A DNA stretch of 18,786 nucleotides from UMGS1663 sp963621995. GTDB lineage: Bacteria; Bacillota; Clostridia; TANB77; CAG-508. Made by a program: the position numbers and the translations under genes. Positions 1 through 9,200 of the stretch are shown piece by piece (the first letter of the stretch is position 1; every line of letters begins with the position of its first letter). Location: the NCBI GenBank assembly GCA_963621995.1, contig CAVFFZ010000025.1:1-18786 (forward strand). The letters run 5' to 3'. The notes under the pieces are model-generated. The model searched no databases, had not been told where the DNA came from, and saw only the letters and a list, made by a program, of their open reading frames with translations.

Positions 1-76
1 TGGTCGAGGTGACAGGGATCGAACCTGCGACCTCATGGTCCCAAACCACGCGCGCTACCAACTGCGCTACACCTCG
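1..76 (-). tRNA. tRNA-Pro (anticodon UGG)
   Basis: The minus strand folds into a complete 76-nt cloverleaf. It has a 7-bp acceptor stem (CGAGGTG/CACCTCG), a 4-bp D stem GCGC/GCGC with loop AGTTGGTA, and an anticodon stem CGTGG/CCATG with loop TTTGGGA. The T arm is GCAGG/CCTGT with loop TTCGATC, followed by discriminator A and an encoded CCA. The anticodon TGG (plus positions 41-43) reads proline codons. The gene starts at 76 and its CCA end is the first base of the window, so its terminator or any following tRNA lies outside. Confidence 0.97.
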
Positions 77-105
77 AAATACATATTTTTTTCAAATACT
101 TATTT

Positions 106-134
106 ATAATAACACATTTTTTTATAAACTTCAA
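106..134 (-). promoter_or_regulatory. Promoter of the tRNA-Pro gene
   Basis: On the minus strand a -35 box TTGAAG (134-129) is separated by exactly 17 bp from a -10 box TATTAT (111-106). This predicts a transcript start near 99, about 23 nt before the mature tRNA 5' end. The position and near-consensus boxes fit a sigma-A promoter for the tRNA. The rest of 135-282 is AT-rich, with only a short palindrome (AATCTTA-C-TAAGATT, 241-255) and no visible gene. Confidence 0.6.
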
Positions 135-282
135 TACTTTTTAACGTTTTTTATTATTTTTTTTGTAATGTTATGTTTTTCCTTTTTATGTTAGTATATT
201 TATTGCCAAAACTTAAGTAGGAATACTATAAAGCTTTCCTAATCTTACTAAGATTTTAGAAAATTAAAACAGTACGTTTCTA

Positions 283-315
283 AATGAAACCGAAGAGAAT
301 TCTCCTCGGTTTCAT
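283..315 (-). terminator. Hairpin terminator at the end of the FAD/Rieske gene
   Basis: AATGAAACCGA (283-293) pairs with TCGGTTTCATT (305-315), enclosing the self-complementary GAGAATTCTC, so the arms fold almost fully with one A/C mismatch. The hairpin overlaps the TGA stop codon (312-314) of the minus-strand oxidoreductase gene. The minus-strand tail after the stem is only TTTAG, a weak U tract. The plus-strand side has a better T tract (TTTTTC), so the structure may act in either direction. Confidence 0.6.
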
Positions 316-1871
316 TTTTCTATATCTATTTTTTCCAATTCTTTAATTGCTGGGTCATATATTTGTTTTCCTTCATAATTAAATCTTGAGCCATGGCATG
401 GACAATCCCATGTTTTATCTAAATTATTCCAAGAAAGCGTGCATCCTAAATGGCTACAATATGGTTTTATTAAAAATAATTCTCCGTTTTCATTTCTATA
501 TGCCCCTACTTTTTGACCATCTATTTCTATTATTTTGCCTTCTCCTTGCTTTACGTCTTTTACATATTCTTCTACATTTCTTAATTTGTTAATAACTAAT
601 GAATAACTTACTTCTTTTAATATATTTCCTAATTCTTCATGATTTTTAATTGGCTTTAATCTTGTTGACTTAAAAACTTCTTCATAGTTGTTTTCTCTTT
701 CTAAAATTTTATCTGTAATTATATTTGCCGCAATATTTGAACTTGTCATTCCCCATTTTTTATAACCTGTTGCTACATATACATTTGGCATCAAATTTGA
801 AAATTTCCCTATATATGGAATTTTATCTAATGAAATACAATCTTCTGTATTCCATCTATATAGTACTTTGCTATCTGGATAAAGACTCTTTGCAACTTCT
901 TCTAATTTTTTATAACTATCTTTTAAATCTATTTTTGCTCCTGTTTTATGTTTCATTCCTCCTACTAATAGCAAGCGTTTATCTCCATATTTTGCAGTTC
1001 TTAAAGAAATAGTTGGTTCTTCCGTATTTATATACATTCCTTCAAATAATGGTTCATTAGTCTCTACTCCTATTAAATATGATGTTTCCTGATACATTTT
1101 CATAAAATAAAATCCTGGAAAAGTTATTATTGGATAGTGTGATGCAAGTATAACTATTTTTGTTTTTACTTTTGCTTCATCTGTTATAATTTCATATCCA
1201 TATTCATTTTTCTTAATGTCTAAAACTTTTGTATTTTCAAATATTTTTCCTTTTCTTTCTTCTATTTTATTTGCTAACCCTTCTGCATACAAACATGGAT
1301 TAAATTGTGCTTGATTTTTATATTTTATTGTTGCTAATACTTTCTTTTCTATGCTTATATAATTTTCAGTAGATCCCTTTTCTTTATTTTTTATTGGTAA
1401 AGGTATTTCTTTTATCAGTTCACATGGAAAATCTAAATATTCTAAAGCTTCTACTTCTTTTTCTATTTTTTCTACTTCCTCTTGTTTTTGTGTAAAAATA
1501 TATGCATCTTGTCTTTCAAAATCGCATTTAATGTTTTCTTCTTCTACTATTTTTGCTATATTTTCTATTGCTTTTTCATTTGCTTCTAAATACTGTTTAG
1601 CTTTATCTCTTCCCTCTGATTGTAATAAATAATTATAAAATAAACCATGTCCACTTGTTATTTTACCTGTAGTATTTCCACTTGTATGGCTACAAATCGT
1701 ATTTTTTTCTAGTATAACTACATTCTTTTTTTCTTTGCTCAAATAATACCCACAGCTAAGTCCTGTTAAACCTCCTCCTATAATTGCAATTTCTGTTTCA
1801 ATTTCTCCCTGTAATTTTTTATATTCTTTTTTATTATCTTTTACAGAAGAAATCCAATATGAATTATCCAT
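312..1871 (-). CDS. FAD-dependent oxidoreductase fused to a C-terminal Rieske [2Fe-2S] domain
   Basis: The product is 519 residues. The N-terminal part is a DAO/glycine-oxidase-like FAD domain: a Rossmann GGGLTG at about 32-37, with the acidic residue of VVILEK closing the nucleotide fold. The C-terminal part is a Rieske domain with C472-x-H474 and C490-x2-H493 cluster ligands plus two extra cysteines (LGC, CPC), as in Rieske proteins with a stabilising disulfide. The same fusion order is known from Bacillus YhfW-like proteins; their substrate is unknown to me. I chose the ATG at 1871 because GGAGGG (1881-1876) lies just upstream of it. The in-frame ATG at 1883 is next to this SD and has none of its own. 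There is no signal peptide or TM segment, so it is probably cytosolic. It follows the HtrA gene by 72 bp on the same strand and may be co-transcribed. It probably shuttles electrons between a flavin substrate and the cluster. Confidence 0.88.
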   Translation of the reverse strand: MDNSYWISSVKDNKKEYKKLQGEIETEIAIIGGGLTGLSCGYYLSKEKKNVVILEKNTICSHTSGNTTGKITSGHGLFYNYLLQSEGRDKAKQYLEANEKAIENIAKIVEEENIKCDFERQDAYIFTQKQEEVEKIEKEVEALEYLDFPCELIKEIPLPIKNKEKGSTENYISIEKKVLATIKYKNQAQFNPCLYAEGLANKIEERKGKIFENTKVLDIKKNEYGYEIITDEAKVKTKIVILASHYPIITFPGFYFMKMYQETSYLIGVETNEPLFEGMYINTEEPTISLRTAKYGDKRLLLVGGMKHKTGAKIDLKDSYKKLEEVAKSLYPDSKVLYRWNTEDCISLDKIPYIGKFSNLMPNVYVATGYKKWGMTSSNIAANIITDKILERENNYEEVFKSTRLKPIKNHEELGNILKEVSYSLVINKLRNVEEYVKDVKQGEGKIIEIDGQKVGAYRNENGELFLIKPYCSHLGCTLSWNNLDKTWDCPCHGSRFNYEGKQIYDPAIKELEKIDIEK

Positions 1872-1903
1872 AAAACCCTCCATTTAATATTCATAATTTT
1901 TTT

Positions 1904-1939
1904 ATTTACCACAAAAGTACCTGGTCTTTTAAGGTAAAT
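1904..1939 (-). other. Intergenic stem-loop between htrA and the FAD/Rieske gene
   Basis: ATTTACC (1904-1910) pairs with GGTAAAT (1933-1939). Inside, after a 2x2 internal loop, AAAAG (1913-1917) pairs with CTTTT (1926-1930), leaving an 8-nt loop. On the minus strand the stem is followed by A residues, not U residues, so it does not look like a rho-independent terminator for htrA. It could be an RNA-processing or mRNA-stability hairpin that separates expression of the two genes. Function is not established. Confidence 0.4.
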
Positions 1940-1943
1940 AATA

Positions 1944-3083
1944 TTATTTTTTACCCAGTGTTACTTTTATTTGTTGTTCTTTATTATTTCTTAAAATTGT
2001 AAGATTAACTTCATCTCCTGGCTTTTTAGTGTATATATAACATCTTAAATCACACATTTTATTTAATTTCAAATCATCTATTTGGGTAATTACATCTCCT
2101 ATTTTCAATCCTGTTTTTGCTGCATTTGAATCTAGTGCAATTTGTCCTACATAAATTCCTTGCGTTACTTCCGCTTTTTCATCTATATATGGAATTATGT
2201 TTTTGTCATATGCAAATATTCCTAATGTGGCTTCTTCAAATTTATCTTCTTTCATATATGCTTCTATTATTGGTTTTGTTATATTTATAGGAACTGCAAA
2301 TCCTATTCCTTCAGCAGAAGTAATTTTTACAGATGTAATTCCTATCACATTGCCATCTAAATTGATAAGCGGTCCTCCACTATTTCCAGGGTTTATTGTT
2401 GCATCTGTTTGAATTAAATCTTCCATGTACACACTTTGGTTGTTTTCGTCTATTCTAACTGTTCTATTTGTTGCACTAATAATTCCTGAGGTTACTGTTC
2501 TTTGAAATTCATACCCAATTGGATTTCCTATCGCATATACTTGTTCTCCAACATGCACATTGCTTGAATCTCCTAAATTGGCATATGGTAAATTTTTTAC
2601 GTTAATTTTGCATATTGATAAATCTAAGTTAGAGTCTGACCATACTACATTTGCCGTATAGTTTCTTCCATTTTCTAAAGTTACATAGCAATTGCTATAT
2701 TTGCTTCCTGTAACATGTTCATTAGATAAAATGTAACCATTTTCAGTTACTATTACTCCTGTTCCTAATCCTAATTGACTTGCACCATCTTTTAAAAATA
2801 TTGTACTTCCCGCATTTTTTATTTTAGAAATTCCTACTACACATGAAGTAACTTTTTCAATAACTTCTGTTATTTCTTTTCCTTGTTCTTTCATTGTTTC
2901 TACGCTTTTTATTGTCTTTGTCGCTTCTACTCCTTGTGTTTGATATGTATTTATTTGAATTCCTTCATACATTTTGTAAAAGAAAATACTTGAAACAGCT
3001 GTTAATACTATTATTACAAAAATTAGACATGCATTTTTCAATTTTTGTTTTCCTGCTTTTTTATAACGATACATATATTTCAT
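1944..3083 (-). CDS. htrA: HtrA/DegP-like membrane-anchored serine protease with PDZ domain
   Basis: The product is 379 residues. A short basic cytoplasmic tail (KKAGKQKLK) is followed by one TM anchor at about 18-36, so the protease domain should lie outside the membrane. The S1C catalytic triad is visible as H123 (SNEHVTG), D154 (SNLDLS) and S235 (NPGNSGGPL). A single PDZ domain occupies about 285-379 (TGLKIGDVITQID). Family members degrade or refold misfolded envelope proteins under stress. The ATG at 3083 has an AAGGA-type SD; the in-frame ATG at 3074 (residue 4) is also compatible with the purine-rich AGGAAGGA, so the start is uncertain by three residues. The gene is divergent from the NRPS across a 157-bp AT-rich gap. 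I see no convincing promoter on its strand. Membership of the HtrA family is certain; the specific paralogue is not. Confidence 0.93.
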   Translation of the reverse strand: MKYMYRYKKAGKQKLKNACLIFVIIVLTAVSSIFFYKMYEGIQINTYQTQGVEATKTIKSVETMKEQGKEITEVIEKVTSCVVGISKIKNAGSTIFLKDGASQLGLGTGVIVTENGYILSNEHVTGSKYSNCYVTLENGRNYTANVVWSDSNLDLSICKINVKNLPYANLGDSSNVHVGEQVYAIGNPIGYEFQRTVTSGIISATNRTVRIDENNQSVYMEDLIQTDATINPGNSGGPLINLDGNVIGITSVKITSAEGIGFAVPINITKPIIEAYMKEDKFEEATLGIFAYDKNIIPYIDEKAEVTQGIYVGQIALDSNAAKTGLKIGDVITQIDDLKLNKMCDLRCYIYTKKPGDEVNLTILRNNKEQQIKVTLGKK

Positions 3084-3179
3084 TCCTTCCTTTTTTCTTA
3101 TTTTTAAGTTTTTCCATTTTTTTTATTTTTAATCTTATTTTTTTAACTTTTTTCTATATAAAAATTTTGTAAAAAAATA

Positions 3180-3207
3180 TTGATTTTTTAAGGAATTATT
3201 ATATAAT
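3180..3207 (+). promoter_or_regulatory. Promoter of the NRPS-kinase operon
   Basis: A -35 box TTGATT (3180-3185), a 16-bp spacer and a consensus -10 box TATAAT (3202-3207) lie 34 bp before the NRPS ATG, predicting a start near 3214. The leader would be under 30 nt. It contains the strong SD AGGAG (3230-3234), 6 nt before the start codon. I see no operator-like palindrome or riboswitch in the leader, so any regulation would act at or upstream of the promoter. Confidence 0.65.
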
Positions 3208-3240
3208 GTATTTGATAAATATATATTTTAGGAGACGCAA

Positions 3241-6200
3241 ATGAAAGAAAAATTTTATGATTTAACTAATCCCCAAAAATCTATTTGGTATACTGAACAA
3301 TTCTTCCAAGGTTCTTGTGTAAATAACCTTTGTGGAACTGTTGCTATTGACCAAGTTGTTAATTTTGATATATTGAAAAAGGCTATTTATAAATTTGTAG
3401 AAGATAATGATAGCTTTAGAATTAATCTTTTTTATGATGAAAATGGAGAAGTAAAACAAAAATTTACAGATTTTAAGCCTTTTGACATTGAATTAATTGA
3501 TTTAAAAAATGAAGATGAATTAATTGAATTGGAAAATAATATGGTTGATATTCCTTTTTCTATTTTTAATTCTTATTTACACAATTTTAAAATGTACCGT
3601 TTCCCTAATGGAAAAGGTGGCTTTATTTTAACTGCCCACCACTTAATTTGTGATGCATGTACAGCTGGTTTAGTTGCAAGCAAGACTATTAACATTTATT
3701 CTTCTTTATTAGAGAATAAAGAAATATCTGAGCCTACAACTTCTTATATTAACTATATTAATTCTGAAGAAGAATATCTATCTTCTAATAAATTTGAGAA
3801 AGACAAAGAACATTGGAATACTGTTTTTGAAAGTATTCCTGAAATTGGATTTATCCCATCTATAAAACAAGAAGATCCTAACATTTGTAGAGCTTCAAGA
3901 AAAAGTTTTATTTTTTCAAAAAATCAGGTAGAGAAATTAAATGATTTTTGCTCTTCAAATAAAATTTCTGCTTTTAACTTTTTTATGGCTATTTATGCTA
4001 TTTATGTAGGTAAAGTTTCAGGCTTTGATGATTTTGTTTTAGGAACTCCTATTTTAAATCGCTCTACTTTTGTAGAAAAAAATACCCCTGGAATGTTTAT
4101 TAGTACAGTCCCTTTTCGTTTTGATATGAAAAATAATATTTCTTTTATAGATTTTGTTAAAAAAATAGCTTTTGATTGTTTTGGTGTGTTTAGACATCAA
4201 AAATATCCTTATCAAAATATTTTAGAGGATATTAGAAAGAAAAATTCTAATCAGCCTAATTTATACGATATTTTAATATCGTATCAAAACACAAGGACAA
4301 ATAGAAATACTTCCAAAGTCCCTTATGAAGTTAGATGGACTTTTAACAATAATTTAGCAGATTCTATGCAAATTCATTTATCTGATATGAATGATGATGG
4401 ATTATTGAATATTTCATACGATTATCGTTCAGATAAATATGATGAAAATGATATTTTACAACTTCATGAAAGAATTTGTTTTATGATTGATGAAGTTTTA
4501 AAAGATAAAAATTTACTTATTAATAACATTGAGATTGTTACTCCTAAAGAAAAGGATGTTATTTTAAATAAATTTAATGATACATATTTAGAATATGAAA
4601 AAACAAATAATATTGTATCTTTAATAGAACGTATTGCTAATAAGTCACCTAATAAAATAGCAATAGAAGATGATTCTTCTAGTATCTCTTATCGTGAACT
4701 CATTATAAGAGTTCATAAACTTGCTAATTATTTATTGACAAATAATATAACCGAAAATCAAAATATTGGTGTAATAGCTTCTCGTTCTATTGATACTATT
4801 GTTGCTATTTTAGCAATATTAAAAATAAATTGCACATACGTTCCTATAGATCCCGAATATCCAGATGAAAGAATTAATTACATGATAAAAAACTCAAATA
4901 TTGAGCATTTGTTATTGTGTTCATCATATAATTCTACAAAATATAATTTAAACAAAATTTTTATAGATTACACAGATTATATAGATATGCCAGAAGCACT
5001 AACAAATACTTTTCAATATGATTGGAATAATAATTTATATGTTATATTTACTTCTGGTTCTACTGGAAATCCAAAAGGCGTTACTATTTCTCATAAAAAT
5101 ATGATTAATTTAATTAATTTTGAAATAAAACATACTAGTATATTGTCTAATGAACAATCTAAAATCTTGCAATTTGCAACAATGAGTTTCGATGTTAGTT
5201 ATCAAGAAATTTTCTCTTCTTTGTTATCTGGAAAAACTTTGGTTTTAATTGACGACAAAACAAGAAAAAATATTACAAATCTTTCTCACTATATTTTTGA
5301 TAAAAACATCGATACCTTATTTATTCCACCAGCTTATTTAAAACTTTTGGTTGAAAATAAAGTCGCAGTTGCATTGCTATCAAAAAAGTTGAAAAATATA
5401 ATTACAGCTGGAGAGCCTTTAGTTATTACTGATGGATTAAAAAAATTAATATTTGCTGGAATTAATGTTCATAATCATTACGGTCCTGCTGAAACACATG
5501 TTGCTACTGCATATACTATAACCAAAGATAACATTGAAGTTCACCCTCCCATCGGTAAGCCAATATCTAATGCACACATATATATTTTAGATAAAAACAA
5601 TAAATTATGTCCAATAGGTGTTACTGGTCAAATTGTAATTGGTGGAGATTGCGTTGGTAATGGATATTTTGGAAATATAAGTTTAACACAAGAAAAATTT
5701 ATAAATAATCCATTCTCCTTAAATGAAAAAATGTATTTGACTGGAGATACTGGTTATTTTGATTATAATGGAAATATCCATTATATTGGTAGAACAGACT
5801 TTCAAGTTAAAATTAATGGTTTTAGAATAGAATTAGGAGAAATTGATCAAATACTATTAAAAGATAATGATATTTCTTCTGCTATAAGTGTAATTCAAGA
5901 ATATAATAATAAGAAATATATTATTTCTTATTTCACTTCAAAAAACACTGTTGACACTGAAAAATTAAATGTTTATATAAAGCAATATTTGCCTTTCTAT
6001 ATGTTACCAAAAAGATTAGTTCAACTTACAGAACTTCCTCTTACGGCTAATGGAAAAATTAATAGAAGAGCATTACCCCCTGTTGATTTTTCATCTTTAA
6101 ATATTAATGATTATAAGGCTCCTTATACAAATACACAAAACCAATTAGTTTTAATATTTGAAGAATTATTTAATATTCCAAAGGTAAGTATAACATCTAA

Positions 6201-9200
6201 TTTTTTTGACTTAGGTGGAGATTCTCTTTTAGCAATAAAATTATGCACTCTTGTGTCTAGTAAATGTCATGCATCTATATCAGTTGCAGATATCTTTACA
6301 TGTCCTACACTAGAAAAACTTGCTAACCTTATAGATTCAAGTAGTTTAAAAAATTCAATAAGTATATCTAAGTATCCTGAAGAGCTAGACAGTTATCCTT
6401 TATCTTCAGCTCAAAAAAGAATATATTATGCAACAAAATCCATAAGTGAAAGAAATGTTGTTTACAATATTCCTTCTGCTTTTGTAATAGACAGTGTATT
6501 AGATATAACTAAAGTACATTCTGCATTTAAAAAATTATTGAAAATACATAGTTCCCTTAGAACTTGCTTTAGAATAATTAATGGCGAACCAAGACAAGTC
6601 GTTTTAAAAAGAGTTTCTCTTGGTATAACTGAATTTAATATTCAAGAGTCTGAAATTCAAAATATTATTGCAGAATTTCCTAGACCATTTGATTTAGAAA
6701 CTGCTCCTCTTTTAAGAGTAACTCTATATCACTTAGATACTGGGAAAACATTACTAATGTTAGATTCTCATCATATAATTATGGACGGTGTTTCATTAAA
6801 TAATTTAATGAATGAATTTTGTAAATTATATCAGGGCAAGGAGATTCCAGTTCCTCTACTTGAATACACGGATTATACTATGTGGGAAAAGAATTACTTA
6901 AATAGTAATTCACCCAACACATCAAAAGATTTTTGGAGTTCACAATTAAAAAGTTCTGAACTTCCAATAATCAATTTACCTTATGACAAACCTGTTTCAA
7001 AAAATAGATTATTTGATGGAAAAATTATATTTAAAAATATTTCCCCTGATGTATTTTTAAAATTAGAATTATTAGCAAAAAAATATGATACATCTTCATA
7101 TATGGTATTTTTAGCTGCATTTTATGTATTACTATATAACTATACATCGCAAGATCAGTTATTAGTTGGAACTCCTGTTTCTGGCAGAACAATTTCTGGT
7201 TTAGATGATTTAATTGGTATGTTTGTAAACATTTTGCCATTAAAAGTTAATATTAATAAGGACCTTTCTTTTACTAACTTTTTGATGGAAATAAAAGATT
7301 TTGTTATAAAATGTTTAGAAAACCAATTATATCCTTATGACCAAATTTTAAAAGATTGTAATATATCACCAGCATCTTCATTTATGAATGTAGTATTTAC
7401 ATATCAAAATATTGTAAATCCTTTGTATATAAATGATAAACAATTGCAAATGGTATATTCAAATACTAATACAGCTAAGTATAATTTATCTGTAGGAGTT
7501 ATTCCAAACACATCAACTTTCTATATAGAATATAATTCAAATTTATTCTATCCAGAAACTATAAACAATATATTGGAACATTATATATTTATTTTAAATA
7601 AAATATTAGAAAATCCTAATATTGAAATAAATAATATTCCTAAAACAACACCTTATGAAGAAGCTTGTATAAATAAATTTAACAATACAGTAGTTCCTTT
7701 AACACAAAGATCTATTGTTTCAATATTTGAACACCAAGTTGAACTTACTCCAGACAAAATCGCATTAGTATGCAATGGTAAATCTTTAACTTATTCTGAG
7801 CTTAATAAAAAGGCTAATAGTCTTGCTCACTTGTTAATTGCAAATCATATTGGTGCCAATGATATTATATGCATAATGACAAATCGTTCATTAGAAACAG
7901 TTATATGCATGCTTGCAATACTAAAAGCCGGAGCTGCATTTTTCAACGTTGATCCAACATATCCAATAGAGCGTACAAAATATTATATAGAAACCAGTAA
8001 AACCAAATATGTTCTTACTCAAAGAGCTTTAAAATATAAAGTTACGGAAATAGAAAATTCTATTGAAATTGATTTAGATAATATCTTGTATAACCAAAAC
8101 TTTAACAATCCAAATGTTAATATTTCAGACAATGACTTATCTTATTTAATATTTACATCTGGATCAACTGGAAAGCCAAAAGGTGTTATGCTTAATCAAA
8201 TAGGTTTTGCTAATATGGTACAAGCTATGACTCCAGTATTAGATTATTTAAGAGATGGAAAAGATCATACTTTAGCATCAGTAACCTCAACTCCTTTTGA
8301 TATATTTGTTTACGAGATATTTGTATCTTTAACGCATGGTTTAAAAGTTATTATGGCAAATAATGCTGAACATAGAAACCCTAAACTTTTAGATAGTTTA
8401 ATAAGAACATATAATGTTGATGTTATGACTGTAACCCCTAGCCTAATGAAAATAAATTATGATAATAGAGAAGAAAATTCAGCTTTAGCTTTAGTAAAAA
8501 ATATGGTTTTTGGTGGAGAGCCTTTACCAGAATCATTCATCAAAGATTTAAAATCACTTGCTAATGATATTACTATCTATAATATTTATGGACCAAGTGA
8601 AATAACAGTATTATCTAATGTTCAAAATTTGGAAGGAGAAAAAGATATATCTGTAGGTCCTCCTATTATGAACACACAAATATACATTCTTGATTCAAAT
8701 ATGAAGCAAGTTCCTCTTGGTGTAACTGGTGAAATTTATATTGGCGGTATTCAAGTAGGCCTTGGATATGTTGAAAATCCAGAGTTAACTAAAGAACGTT
8801 TTATTGATAATCCTTTCGGAGCAGGAAAAATATATAAATCTGGCGACATTGGTAGATGGACATTTGATGGTAAAATTCAATGTCTTGGAAGAATTGATAA
8901 TCAAGTAAAACTAAGAGGTCTTAGAATAGAACTTGGTGAAATTGAAAATCAAATAAATCTTGTTCCTGGTGTTACATCTGCAGTTGTTAACAAAGTTTCT
9001 ATTAATAATAAAGAATCTCTTTGTGGTTATTATGTTTCTGAAATTCCAGTATCTGAAATTACTGTAAAAGAACACTTAAGGAGAACCTTACCTCCTTATA
9101 TGGTACCCACATATATAGTTCACTTAGATACAATGCCATACACATTAAATAGAAAGATTGATAGAAAAGCACTTCCTATGCCAAATGCTGTGCCTGCAAA

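Noticed and set aside
9..194. 61-residue plus-strand ORF at the window start
   Set aside because: Its first half is the complement of the tRNA-Pro gene and the rest is low-complexity AT-rich sequence; no SD.
1872..1883. Upstream ATG at 1883 for the FAD/Rieske protein
   Set aside because: The GGAGGG lies between this ATG and the one at 1871, so only the second start is properly spaced.
1904..1939. Rho-independent terminator after htrA
   Set aside because: On the minus strand the stem is followed by A residues, not a U tract, so it is listed only as a stem-loop.
2894..3172. 92-residue plus-strand ORF over the htrA 5' end
   Set aside because: Antisense shadow of htrA and its T-rich leader; Phe/Leu-rich low-complexity protein with no SD.
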